Origin: Nitrospirillum sp034427435
GTDB taxonomy: Bacteria; Pseudomonadota; Alphaproteobacteria; Azospirillales; Azospirillaceae
Length of the DNA: 64,000 bases
NCBI RefSeq assembly: GCF_034427435.1
Contig: NZ_JAXQNP010000002.1
Location: 2,356,001 to 2,420,000 of the forward strand
Reading direction: 5' to 3'
Position 1 is the first letter of the stretch. The number at the start of each line of letters is the position of its first letter. The notes beneath the pieces were generated by a model. The model did not search any database. It had not been told where the DNA came from and saw only the letters and a program-made list of their open reading frames with translations. The position numbers and the translations under genes are program-made. Of this stretch, positions 18,047 to 29,855 are shown piece by piece.

Positions 18047-19576
18047 TCAACCGGCCGCCGGCGTCTCCGCCTCCACCGGCGCGTCCTGGTCAGCCGGCAG
18101 GACCGTGGGCAACGGCGCGCGCGGGGTGGCCATCAGCGGCCCCGCCTGGCGCCGGGCCTTGTGATGCTGCCAGGCGGCGGTGCGGGCGCGGATGTAATCG
18201 GCCACGGCGGCGGCGGTCGACAGGTCCGGCGGATCATGGTCGAAGGTGCCATAGGCGTTGGCCACCGGCAGGTCGGCCAGGCGCTGGGCGTGCACCAGTT
18301 CCAGGGCGGAGGGCTTGCCCGGCCCGGGATGCACCATGCCGGAGGTGGGCACCACCACGCCCGCCAGCGGATCGTCGGTGCGCGGCTCCTCCCGCGTCAG
18401 CACGTCACCCAGGCTGGGCGCCGCGGCGTCGCGCCGGGTCAGCGGGGGGACGTTCCAGCGCTCCTCGATGGTCTTGAGCACGGAGGTATGGTCGATGGTG
18501 CCGTGATCGGCGCGGTATACCGTCCCCGGCTCGATCAGGGGGGAGATCAGGACCGCCGGCACGCGCACGCCAAAGCGGCGGAAATCGAAATCATCGAATT
18601 CCCCCACCGTGTCGTCGGGCGGCGTGGCGCCATAGGGCGGCGGCACATGGTCGTAGCAGCCGCCGTGCTCGTCGTAGGTGATCAACAGCAATGTCTCGTT
18701 CCAGCCCGGGCTGTCGCGCAGGGTGTAATAAACGTCGTGGATCAGCTGTTCGCCCAGGGCCACGTCGTAATTCGGGTGCTGGCTGTTGCCGGTGTAGGAG
18801 AAGTCCGGCTCCAGGAAGGTGTAGGCCGGCAGGGTGCCGGCCCGCGCCCGCGCCTGGAAATCGCTGAACAGCCCGAAATGACTGTCAGGCGCGTTGCGGG
18901 TGTCGGGATAGTCCAGGCGGGTCATCGGCGGCTGGTTGTAGCCGAAGATGGCCCAGTCCACGCCGAAGCGGGACAACTGGCCGAAGATGCTGGGACAGGT
19001 GAAGGTCTTGACCTTGTTGTCCAGGTGCCCTTGCGAGGTGGCGGCGGCGGCGAAGCAGCGGTTGGGAATGGTCTGCGTCGGCACCGAGGCGAACCAGCGG
19101 TCGCACACCGCATAGCCGCGCGCCAGGCCCGATAGGACCGGCAGCAGGTCCGGCGTGAACATGCCCATGATGTCATTGGGCGCGGTGCCGGGCAGCACAT
19201 GCATGTATTGCTGCCCGTTGTCGTAGTTGATGGCGCTGCGGAAATTCACCACGAAGCCCCGGTTCTCCGGCCGCGCCCGGTCCGGCGGGTTCTCGGTGGA
19301 GAACAGCTGGACGTTGGTGTTGAAGAAGCCCTCGCCCGGATCGCCGCCCGGCATGAAATAGGGGCTGGGCTGCGCCTCCCGCCCGATCTTGTAGACCCGC
19401 ACCTCATGGCCGGCGCCGTCGGGATTGGTCTCCCGCCCGGTCAGCCCCTCGAAAGGGTGGCCGGCGGGGGAGCGGTTGCCGCTGTCCTCGTAGAGGAAGC
19501 CCAGCATCTGGTCGAACGACCGGTTCTCCAGCATCAGCTGGACCACATGCTTGATCGACGACAAGCGGTTTCCCAT
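18047..19576 (-). CDS. Phospholipase C-type phosphoesterase (acid phosphatase family)
   Basis: 509 residues from the ATG at 19576, which has an AGGGGGG ribosome site ideally placed; the in-frame ATG at 19591 lies upstream of that site. HVVQLMLENRSFDQMLGF is the phosphoesterase family (PF04185) metal/nucleophile motif. LLLITYDEHGGCYDHVPPP is the second metal-binding motif, and FGVRVPAVLISPLIEPGTVY the third. Bacterial members are non-specific phospholipases C or acid phosphatases that release phosphate from lipids. No twin-arginine or Sec signal is seen, although many homologues have one, so localisation is uncertain. The C-terminal 60 residues are Ala/Pro-rich. Confidence 0.85.
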   Translation of the reverse strand: MGNRLSSIKHVVQLMLENRSFDQMLGFLYEDSGNRSPAGHPFEGLTGRETNPDGAGHEVRVYKIGREAQPSPYFMPGGDPGEGFFNTNVQLFSTENPPDRARPENRGFVVNFRSAINYDNGQQYMHVLPGTAPNDIMGMFTPDLLPVLSGLARGYAVCDRWFASVPTQTIPNRCFAAAATSQGHLDNKVKTFTCPSIFGQLSRFGVDWAIFGYNQPPMTRLDYPDTRNAPDSHFGLFSDFQARARAGTLPAYTFLEPDFSYTGNSQHPNYDVALGEQLIHDVYYTLRDSPGWNETLLLITYDEHGGCYDHVPPPYGATPPDDTVGEFDDFDFRRFGVRVPAVLISPLIEPGTVYRADHGTIDHTSVLKTIEERWNVPPLTRRDAAAPSLGDVLTREEPRTDDPLAGVVVPTSGMVHPGPGKPSALELVHAQRLADLPVANAYGTFDHDPPDLSTAAAVADYIRARTAAWQHHKARRQAGPLMATPRAPLPTVLPADQDAPVEAETPAAG

Positions 19577-19747
19577 GGTTCCCCCCTGCATGCGCGCACA
19601 GCGTAGGCGCCCGCCCCCGCCATGCCGAATTCCGCCGCATAGTTCCAGATCGAAACTACCTGGGCAACGGATAGAATGTGGGAAATTCTTTCATAGATTG
19701 CAGCCCTGTGTGACAACGGGGCTGATCGGGTTGGGGTTGAAGGGACC

Positions 19748-19763
19748 GATAGCACGCGCTATC
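19748..19763. promoter_or_regulatory. Inverted repeat before the toxin-antitoxin genes (possible operator)
   Basis: GATAGC, four bases, GCTATC: a 6-base inverted repeat located 37 bases before the antitoxin start. Toxin-antitoxin operons of this class are usually autorepressed by the antitoxin binding such repeats. The assignment rests on position and symmetry only. Confidence 0.4.
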
Positions 19764-19799
19764 ATTTTTCCTTGTAATCCCCTTGTGGAGTTGCCCGCG

Positions 19800-20033
19800 A
19801 TGGCCCAGCTGCTGGTACGCCAGGTCGATGAGGATATCGTCGTGGCCCTGAAAGCGCGGGCCAGCGCCCACGGCCGGTCGGTGGAGGCGGAACACCGCGC
19901 CATCCTGGAACAGGCGCTACGCCCAGCCGCCGGAGACTTCGCCCAGCGGGCCGCGGAGTTTCGGCGCCAGACCGCCGGCCGGACGCCCGTCGACACGACC
20001 GCCCTGATCCGTGCCGCGCGGGACGAGAGATGA
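19800..20033 (+). CDS. FitA/VapB-like ribbon-helix-helix antitoxin
   Basis: 77 residues, start chosen at ATG 19800 because the long upstream extension to 19551 overlaps the divergent phosphoesterase gene and is not protein-like. MAQLLVRQVDEDIVVALKAR is the ribbon-helix-helix N-terminus typical of FitA/plasmid-stability antitoxins. AHGRSVEAEHRAILEQAL is the second helix, with the conserved R-S-V-E-A-E-x-R pattern. The C-terminal tail would wrap the toxin. The stop codon overlaps the toxin start by four bases (ATGA), so translation is coupled. It likely binds the operator-like repeat upstream. Confidence 0.85.
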   Translation: MAQLLVRQVDEDIVVALKARASAHGRSVEAEHRAILEQALRPAAGDFAQRAAEFRRQTAGRTPVDTTALIRAARDER

Positions 20034-20464
20034 GCCTGACCATCGTCGACGCCTCGGTCGCGTTGAAATGGGTCTGGGACGAGGCGGACAGCGCGGCGGC
20101 GGCGGCGCTGCTGGACGGGCGCCCCCTGGCAGCCCCCACCCTGTGGCTGACGGAGGCCGCGAACGCCTTGTGGAAGCTGACGCAGCGGCAAGCGCTCAGT
20201 TCGGCCGAGGCTGAGGAACGGCTGGCTTTCCTGATACGGGCGCCCGTACGCCTGATCGATACCCCGCCGCTTCTGCCGGCGGCCTTGCGCATCGCCCATA
20301 CCTTGCAGCACCCGCTCTACGACTGCCTGTACCTGGCGGCGGCCTTGCATCTCTCCGGCCAGGTCGTCACAGCCGACCGGCGGTTCCATAACGCCGCCGC
20401 CGCCCACCCGGTTTATGCGGATGCGATCACGACGCTGGACGGGGCGGGTCCGGTCCTACTCTAA
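20030..20464 (+). CDS. VapC/FitB-like PIN-domain toxin
   Basis: 144 residues, one PIN domain. Acidic residues that coordinate the metal are in place: IVDASVALKWV (first Asp, residue 7), LTEAANALWKL (Glu near 43), YDCLYLAAA (Asp near 98) and VVTADRRFHN (Asp near 115). VapC toxins are Mg-dependent RNases, usually cutting tRNA or 23S rRNA; the target here is unknown. It pairs with the overlapping antitoxin gene, and both have normal genome-like codon use. Confidence 0.88.
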   Translation: MSLTIVDASVALKWVWDEADSAAAAALLDGRPLAAPTLWLTEAANALWKLTQRQALSSAEAEERLAFLIRAPVRLIDTPPLLPAALRIAHTLQHPLYDCLYLAAALHLSGQVVTADRRFHNAAAAHPVYADAITTLDGAGPVLL

Positions 20465-20543
20465 GCCATTCGGAAAGTGGCCCCACATCTCCGCGCGCTG
20501 GTGGCCGTTGCCCCCACCGTCGATCACGGCAAGGCTGGGCATC

Positions 20544-21653
20544 ATGGCCAGCGGGGAGGAGACGGCGGTGGACAGGGATGGCCCACGCGGATGGCCGTGG
20601 AACCGGCGGAGAATGATGGGCGGCTTGGTGGGAGCGGGCTTCACCAGCCTGCTGCCTGCGATGGCAAGGTCGACCGAAACGTCAGCACCCGCCCTGCCCC
20701 GGCTGACCGCCCTGCTCGAAACCTGGCGCGGCGACCCCCACCCCGACCTCAAGGGCGTGGTGGTGATGCGCCACGGGCGGCGCATCGCCGAGGCCTATTA
20801 CAACGGTGAAGGCCCCGCCACGCTGCATGACATCCGCTCCGCCACCAAAAGCCTGACCAGCCTGCTGATGGGCATCGCCATCGACCGGGTCCGGGTGACG
20901 GGCGTGGACGCTCCCATCACCCGCTATCTGCCGGGCCCCCTGCCGCCGGGATGGGAGACGATCACCATCCGCGACCTGCTCAGCATGCGCTCCGGCTTGG
21001 CGGCGGACGATACCGACCCCGCCTCCCCCGGCAATGAGGACACGCTGGACGCGGAGGGGGAGAAGAACGGCGACTGGGCCACCGCCGCCCTGGCCGTGCC
21101 GGTGCGCGAACCGCCGGGCCGCCGCTACCAATACTGTTCCCTCAACGCCTTCCTCGCGGGCCTGATCGTGGAGCGCGCCACCGGTCAAAGCCTGGACGCC
21201 CTGGCGCGGGAGGCCCTGTTCGCCCCATTGGGCATCGGCCCCCATAGCTGGCGCACCCTGGCCGGTGGCCACGGCACCGGCCAGGGCAACCTGTCGATCA
21301 CCGCCTGCGACGCCGCCCTCATCGGCCAGATGGTCCTGAACCACGGGACGCACAACGGTCGCCGCGTCGTCAGCGCACACTGGCTCCGCGACAGCTTGGC
21401 CCGCCTCCACCCCATCGCCGCCAGCGACCCCTATGCCGATTTCTACGGGTACATGTGGTACGCCAAGGATGAGCCCGTGGGCGGTGATCGGACCGTGCCC
21501 GTCCATTTCGCCTCCGGCAATGGCGGCAACAAAATCTATGTGGTGCCGTCGCTGGACCTGGTGGTGGCCATCACCTCCAGCGCCTATGGCAAGGGCTATG
21601 GCCAGCGGCGGTCGCAGGATATCCTGCTAGCCATCCTGGCGACCCTGTCCTGA
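20544..21653 (+). CDS. Serine hydrolase of the beta-lactamase (class C) fold, probably Tat-exported
   Basis: 369 residues from ATG 20544; the open frame extends back to 20415 into the toxin gene and that part is not protein-like. WNRRRMMGGLVGAG near residues 20-33 is a twin-arginine-like signal. The active-site SxxK is SATKSLTSLL near residue 100, and YQYCSLNAFLAG sits where the Tyr-x-Asn motif of this family falls. HFASGNGGNKIYV fits the third, KTG-like element. Class C-fold enzymes of this type are esterases, D-amino peptidases or carboxypeptidases; no resistance role can be inferred. Expected location is the periplasm. Confidence 0.8.
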   Translation: MASGEETAVDRDGPRGWPWNRRRMMGGLVGAGFTSLLPAMARSTETSAPALPRLTALLETWRGDPHPDLKGVVVMRHGRRIAEAYYNGEGPATLHDIRSATKSLTSLLMGIAIDRVRVTGVDAPITRYLPGPLPPGWETITIRDLLSMRSGLAADDTDPASPGNEDTLDAEGEKNGDWATAALAVPVREPPGRRYQYCSLNAFLAGLIVERATGQSLDALAREALFAPLGIGPHSWRTLAGGHGTGQGNLSITACDAALIGQMVLNHGTHNGRRVVSAHWLRDSLARLHPIAASDPYADFYGYMWYAKDEPVGGDRTVPVHFASGNGGNKIYVVPSLDLVVAITSSAYGKGYGQRRSQDILLAILATLS

Positions 21654-21719
21654 CGCCCCTGGGCCTGATACCCCAGGGGCCTGAAGGACGGCGGCCGCCC
21701 AACAGAGGAGGCCGCCCCC

Positions 21720-22136
21720 GTGAAATCCTGCCTGCAGCCTGGCCTGCGCCACAGCGAAAGCCTGACCGTCGACGCCAGCATGCTGGTGCCCGCCCTGCCC
21801 GCCGCCTTCGGCGGCTTCCATGACATGCCGCCGGTCTTCGCCACCGCGCAGATGGTGGCCTTCATCGAATGGACCTGCGTGCAGGCGCTGGCACCCTATC
21901 TGGAACCGGGGGAGCGCACCGTGGGCACCCATGTCGACGTCAGCCACGTGGCCGCCACGCCGGTGGGCATGACCGTCACCGCCACCGTGGAACTGATCTC
22001 CTTCGACGGCCGCGCCCTGCGCTTCAAGGTCGCCGCGCGCGACGCCACCGGCCTGATCGGCGAAGGCTTCCACAGCCGGGGCGTGATCGACTACGCCCGC
22101 TTCATGGCGCGGGTGGAGAAAAAGGCGGCGTGCTGA
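21720..22136 (+). CDS. Thioesterase-family protein (fluoroacetyl-CoA thioesterase-like hotdog)
   Basis: 138 residues. The start is GTG at 21720 with AGAGGAGG 7-14 bases upstream, which decides it. It has a single hotdog fold: PPVFATAQMVAFIEWTCVQA holds the long central helix with the catalytic Glu region, TVGTHVDVSHVAATPVGMTV is the core beta strand, and FHSRGVIDYARFMARV closes it. The best match by pattern is to the FlK-type/DUF4442-like group of acyl-CoA thioesterases. The substrate is unknown. It is followed 90 bases later by a VOC protein on the same strand. Confidence 0.75.
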   Translation: MKSCLQPGLRHSESLTVDASMLVPALPAAFGGFHDMPPVFATAQMVAFIEWTCVQALAPYLEPGERTVGTHVDVSHVAATPVGMTVTATVELISFDGRALRFKVAARDATGLIGEGFHSRGVIDYARFMARVEKKAAC

Positions 22137-22226
22137 GCATCTCGGCCGAGAAAATTTTCGGGGCCCCTGTCGGTTCCGGGCGGGGTGGGGCGTCCTCTGC
22201 GCACCGCCCCTTGAAAGGAGAGGACA

Positions 22227-22640
22227 ATGGCCAAGCAAATCTTCATCAACCTGCCGGTGCGCGACCTGCCCAAGGCGATGGCGTTTTATACCGCCATCGG
22301 CGCGGTGAACAATCCGCGGTTCACCGATGAGACCGCCGCCTGCATGGTGTTCTCCGACACCATCTTCGTCATGCTGCTGACCCACGATAAATGGCGGGTG
22401 TTCACCCAGAAGCCCATCACCGACACCCATGCCAGCGGCGCGTTGATGCTGGCCCTGACCTGCGACGACCGCGCCGCCGTGGACACCATGACCGAGGCCG
22501 CCAGCCGGCACGGCGGCAAGGCCGATGTGAACCCTCGCCAAGACCTCGGCTTCATGTACGGCCGCAGCTTTGAAGACCCGGACGGCCATGTCTGGGAGCC
22601 GCTGTTCCTGGACGCCACTCAACTGCCGCCGCAGGGCTAG
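22227..22640 (+). CDS. VOC family (glyoxalase/bleomycin-resistance-like) protein
   Basis: 137 residues with a strong AAAGGAGAGG ribosome site. It has paired beta-alpha-beta-beta-beta modules: IFINLPVRDLPKAMAFYTAI at the start and GRSFEDPDGHVWEPLFLD at the end, the latter with the conserved metal-binding Glu and the F-x-D-P-D-G-H signature. Metal ligands in the first module are less clear (NLP), so the protein may be a catalytically altered member. This subgroup is often annotated as a glyoxalase/lactoylglutathione lyase-like protein. No substrate can be named. Confidence 0.82.
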   Translation: MAKQIFINLPVRDLPKAMAFYTAIGAVNNPRFTDETAACMVFSDTIFVMLLTHDKWRVFTQKPITDTHASGALMLALTCDDRAAVDTMTEAASRHGGKADVNPRQDLGFMYGRSFEDPDGHVWEPLFLDATQLPPQG

Positions 22641-22676
22641 CCGGCGGCACCACGCCGTCTAGCCCCTCCTGCCCCG

Positions 22677-23969
22677 TCAGGCGGCGGCCAAGGCCTGGCT
22701 CAGGTCGGCCAGGATGTCGTCGATATGCTCGATGCCGATGGACAGGCGGACATAGCCGGGGGTGACGCCGGTGGCCGCCTGGTCCTCGACCGACAGCTGG
22801 GAATGGGTGGTGCTGGCCGGGTGGATGGCCAGGCTGCGCGCGTCGCCGATGTTGGCGACGTGGTAGAACAGCTTCAGCGCGTCGATGAAGCGGCGCCCGG
22901 CGTCGGCCCCGTCCTTCAGCTCGAAGCCCACCAGGGCGCCATGGCCGCCCTTCAGCACCGCGTCGGCGCGGCGGCGCAGCTCGCCCGTCTGGCGGCTGGG
23001 GTGGATGACGTCGGCCACCTTGGGGTGCTCCGCCAGGAAGGCGGCGACGGCGCTGGCGTTGCGGTTATGCTCCCGCATGCGCAGCGGCAGGGTTTCCAGC
23101 CCCTGGATGGCCTGGAAGGCGTTGAACGGGCTAAGCGCCGCGCCAATGTCGCGCAGCAGGGTCACGCGGGCGCGCAGGATATAGGCGATGGGGCCCAGCG
23201 GCTTAACCGCCTGCGTCCACACCGCGCCGTGATAGCTGGGGTCCGGCTGGTTCAGCAGGGGGAAGCGGTCGGCGTGCGCCTCCCAATCAAAGTTGCCGCC
23301 ATCGATGAGGGCGCCGCCGATGCTGGTGCCATGGCCACCGATATACTTGGTGGTGGAATAGACGACGACGGCCGCCCCATGGTCCAGCGGGCGGGCGATG
23401 ATGGGGGTGGCCGTGTTGTCCACGATCAACGGCACGCCCAACTCCCGCCCGATGGCCGCCACCTCAGCGATGGGGAAGACGCGAAGCTTGGGGTTGGGCA
23501 GCGTCTCGGCGTAATAGGCGCGGGTGCGGTCGTCGGTGGCGCGGCGGAAATTCTCCGGATCCGACGGATCGACGAAGCGCGCCTCGATGCCCAACTGCTT
23601 GAAGGTGTTGGCGAACAGATTCCAGGTCCCGCCGTAGAGGTCGGTGGAGGTGACGAAGTTGTCGCCCGCGCTAGCCACGTTCAGGATGGCGAAGGTGCTG
23701 GCCGCCTGGCCCGACGCCACCGCCAGGGCCGCCACCCCGCCCTCCAGCGCCGCCAGGCGCTGTTCCAGCACGTCGGTGGTGGGGTTCATGATGCGGGTGT
23801 AGATGTTTCCCAGTTCCTTGAGCGCGAACAGGTTGGCGGCATGCTCCGTGCTTTGGAACTGATAGGACGTCGTCTGATAGATGGGCACGGCCACGGCGCC
23901 GGTGGCGGGGTCGGCGCGATAGCCGGCGTGCAGGGCCAGGGTTTCAGGGTGCTTGCTGTCGACGGCCAT
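22677..23969 (-). CDS. metY: O-acetylhomoserine aminocarboxypropyltransferase/sulfhydrylase (MetY-like)
   Basis: 430 residues from ATG 23969, which has a GGGAG site; an upstream in-frame ATG at 24035 adds 22 residues that look non-conserved. It is a Cys/Met-metabolism PLP enzyme. The PLP lysine is in VVYSTTKYIGGHGT, and the phosphate-binding Tyr/Arg are in GNIYTRIMNPT. LPNPKLRVFPIAEVA and DNTATPIIARPLDHGA are typical, and FYHVANIGDARSLAIHPAST is the MetY-type C-terminal signature. It makes homocysteine from O-acetylhomoserine and sulfide (direct sulfhydrylation). Gene symbol by family; metZ-type use of O-succinylhomoserine cannot be ruled out. Confidence 0.9.
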   Translation of the reverse strand: MAVDSKHPETLALHAGYRADPATGAVAVPIYQTTSYQFQSTEHAANLFALKELGNIYTRIMNPTTDVLEQRLAALEGGVAALAVASGQAASTFAILNVASAGDNFVTSTDLYGGTWNLFANTFKQLGIEARFVDPSDPENFRRATDDRTRAYYAETLPNPKLRVFPIAEVAAIGRELGVPLIVDNTATPIIARPLDHGAAVVVYSTTKYIGGHGTSIGGALIDGGNFDWEAHADRFPLLNQPDPSYHGAVWTQAVKPLGPIAYILRARVTLLRDIGAALSPFNAFQAIQGLETLPLRMREHNRNASAVAAFLAEHPKVADVIHPSRQTGELRRRADAVLKGGHGALVGFELKDGADAGRRFIDALKLFYHVANIGDARSLAIHPASTTHSQLSVEDQAATGVTPGYVRLSIGIEHIDDILADLSQALAAA

Positions 23970-24233
23970 GGCGGCGTTCTCCCATCTCTTATTGGACTGG
24001 CGCCGATTGTTGCCCGAGCCGACTGGAAATTGCATCCACCGATCCTCGCTTATTAAATTATTTCATTTATGGCGGGAAACGAGGAGGCGCCAGCACTATG
24101 CCGCCGCTTTTTCATAAGCCGATCCGGCAACAGGGCCCACCGATTCGCGATACCGGCGATGCCCTTTTCCGGCCACAGACCGTCTCTACCATTTCTTGCA
24201 ATATTAAGGCAGTTCAGCTGTCTTAGCGTGAAA

Positions 24234-24718
24234 ATGCCCAAGGTTACCCCGGTGAAGATCGGCCTGTTCGCCAGCCTGCTTATCCTGGCGGGCGGCGCCC
24301 ACGCCGAAGAGATGATCGAGCCCGTGTTCGGCCTGATCTACGATCCACAGACCGTGGTGTTCGAACCGGCGCCGGACACCTTGCCCAGCCGCTGCCCCGG
24401 TCCGGCCCAGGCCGACCTGGGAGATCACATTCGCGTCTTCGGCCGCACGGAGGTGGATGGTACCCAGTACTGGGCGCTGGGGGCGAGGGGTGGTGCGGCG
24501 CAAGGACCAAGCCATCGTGGTGCCCAAAGGCGCGTCGTGGCCCTGGCGGCCGACGCCGTTTCCCGCCTGGCGGACGAGGTGGTGGAACGCTACCAGTCCG
24601 CCTACGGCAGCGCGCCCGCCTTCACCGCTGTGCTGAACGAGCAGGGCGCCGTGCCGCAAGCGCCCATGAAGGGCCTGCTGCGCGCGGCGCTGGAACGGCA
24701 CGGGATTGAGCGGATTAG
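24234..24718 (+). pseudogene. Exported hypothetical protein with a disturbed reading frame
   Basis: ATG 24234 opens a protein with a clear signal peptide (VKIGLFASLLILAGGAHAEE) and a normal, codon-biased first 80 residues. At about 24483-24530 the G/C-at-third-position pattern jumps to the +1 frame (reading VVRRKDQAIVVPKG) and then returns to the original frame for VVALAADAVSRLADEVVERY to about 24715. The original frame has no stop there and runs another 500 bases opposite the next gene, while a TGA (24707) and a TAG (24716) lie in another frame. So two compensating shifts, and probably a third near the end, have occurred, through sequence error or decay. The product family is not recognised. 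The end coordinate is approximate. Confidence 0.5.
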
Positions 24719-24723
24719 ACGCT

Positions 24724-25479
24724 TCACCCCTTCCAGTCGTTCAGCAACCGGATCAGAAGCAACATCAACTGGTCCAGCTGCGGAAGCGCCTTCGGTGGAA
24801 TTCTCAGCCTGCCGTACAAACCGAAATCCACCAATTCCAACCGTCCGGTACAGGAGGGATTGGGTGCGTCATCCAGGATGCATTCCACAAGCATGCTGTA
24901 CTGGTCAGTTCGGCGGTAGTGGGCATGCCACGGCGCTCCAGGACCCCGGCGTCTCGATTGCCGAAAGTCCATCTGCCGACCATCAGCGCCTCTGGAAAAC
25001 TCACCTTCGGATAATATGCCGATCACCCTCGTCAGCATGGCTTCATTCGAAATATCCACGTCCAGCGGCCGAAGCGTTAAGGACGCCTGGACAATCCAAT
25101 CGTCATCCCCCGGATCCGGATGCGCAGCCTCGGCCTGATGCGCCCATGGATCACTGGTCAACCATCGCTCAGTTGGCCGGCCGTCGGGCAACCAAAAGGC
25201 AATCTCCAGCCCACGATCCTGGAGTTGACTAGGTGTGACGCGCGCTTTTGGCCGCCCCGCCAGCTCTGAGCCGCTGGAGAAATAGGCGGACGGCACCGTG
25301 AATTTATGATCGCCAAGAATAATCACCACACTAGGCGTTTCCGCGACCTCATGCGCCTTCCATTCGGCTTGAGCCGCTGCCGTGTCGGTAGCGATGTCAG
25401 CATGAGCCGCCGTAAACGTCAGGAAAATCGCCATCCCTGTTAAGACGCTTATGGCACCTTTCCCAAACCGAAGACGCAT
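24724..25479 (-). CDS. Exported hypothetical protein
   Basis: 251 residues with a good signal peptide (MRLRFGKGAISVLTGMAIFL, cleavage near AHA-D at residue 27). The mature part begins with an acidic-to-neutral helical stretch, then strand-rich sequence (VVIILGDHKFTVPSAYFS, ASLTLRPLDVDIS). It has two cysteines near ECILDDAPNPSC that could form a disulfide in the periplasm. The C-terminus is a Leu-rich helix (LDQLMLLLIRLL). G+C content and codon bias are weaker than in flanking genes. It is convergent with the disturbed exported gene; no family was recognised. Confidence 0.65.
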   Translation of the reverse strand: MRLRFGKGAISVLTGMAIFLTFTAAHADIATDTAAAQAEWKAHEVAETPSVVIILGDHKFTVPSAYFSSGSELAGRPKARVTPSQLQDRGLEIAFWLPDGRPTERWLTSDPWAHQAEAAHPDPGDDDWIVQASLTLRPLDVDISNEAMLTRVIGILSEGEFSRGADGRQMDFRQSRRRGPGAPWHAHYRRTDQYSMLVECILDDAPNPSCTGRLELVDFGLYGRLRIPPKALPQLDQLMLLLIRLLNDWKG

Positions 25480-25570
25480 CGTACACCCCGTGCCGCCCTA
25501 AGGCTCTGGAGCGGTACGGTAGCCAAAGAAGACAGGCCTTGAAAGAGGGCCGCGCTTCTGGCGCGAAAGC

Positions 25571-29265
<3,695 letters not shown>

Positions 29266-29300
29266 GGGGGAAAGCCAGGCGTTAGGCGGTGACGGAAAAA

Positions 29301-29603
29301 TCAGGCGACGCGGTGGGCCTGCAGCAAGGCCATCAGGTCCGCGTCCAGGTCATCCGGGAAGGGTGCCCGCCCCAGCAGCCAATCGAAGACGTCCGGATCG
29401 TTCAGATCCAGCAAATGCTCATACCGATCGAGCTGTTCCACGGTGAAGGTGGGCACATGCTTTTCGGCGAAGGTGCCCATCAGCAGGTCCATCTCCTTCA
29501 TCCCGCGATGCCAGCTGCGGAAGATCAGGCGCTTGCGCCGCACGGCGAGGGCATCCCCGGGAGCGTCCTTCGCGGCAACTTCGGAAGAGGTGTCGGTGGG
29601 CAT
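29301..29603 (-). CDS. sdhE: SdhE, succinate dehydrogenase flavinylation factor
   Basis: 100 residues from ATG 29603 (AAGG eight bases upstream); a GTG at 29609 would add two. It is a single DUF339 domain. RRKRLIFRSWHRGMKEMDLL contains the RGxxE motif required for flavin attachment, and FDWLLGRAPFPDD is the conserved second half. It promotes covalent FAD incorporation into SdhA (complex II). It lies 35 bases before mfd in the same orientation and divergent from recG, the usual alphaproteobacterial arrangement. Confidence 0.9.
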   Translation of the reverse strand: MPTDTSSEVAAKDAPGDALAVRRKRLIFRSWHRGMKEMDLLMGTFAEKHVPTFTVEQLDRYEHLLDLNDPDVFDWLLGRAPFPDDLDADLMALLQAHRVA

Positions 29604-29855
29604 GGGCACGGCCTTATCAAAACGGAAGCCAATGGGGGCTCGGCGGCCTAACCATCAAGCCGCGCATCCGCCACTGGAGTAACGGCAGACTCAGGCGCTG
29701 TCACGTCTTCAATGGCTGCGGCGTGGCATGACGGCACCATATATGGGTCGGAACATATCATAAACAAATCCCACCACACGGGATAGCCCGTCGACAGGGC
29801 GGGCCGCTAGGATATAGGCATATGCCCACGGTTTTGCGTCCTGGAGCCTGCCCCG

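Noticed and set aside
23970..24070. A SAM riboswitch before the sulfhydrylase gene
   Set aside because: Such genes often carry SAM-II elements in alphaproteobacteria, but the leader here lacks the conserved pseudoknot sequences I know. A covariance-model search would settle it.
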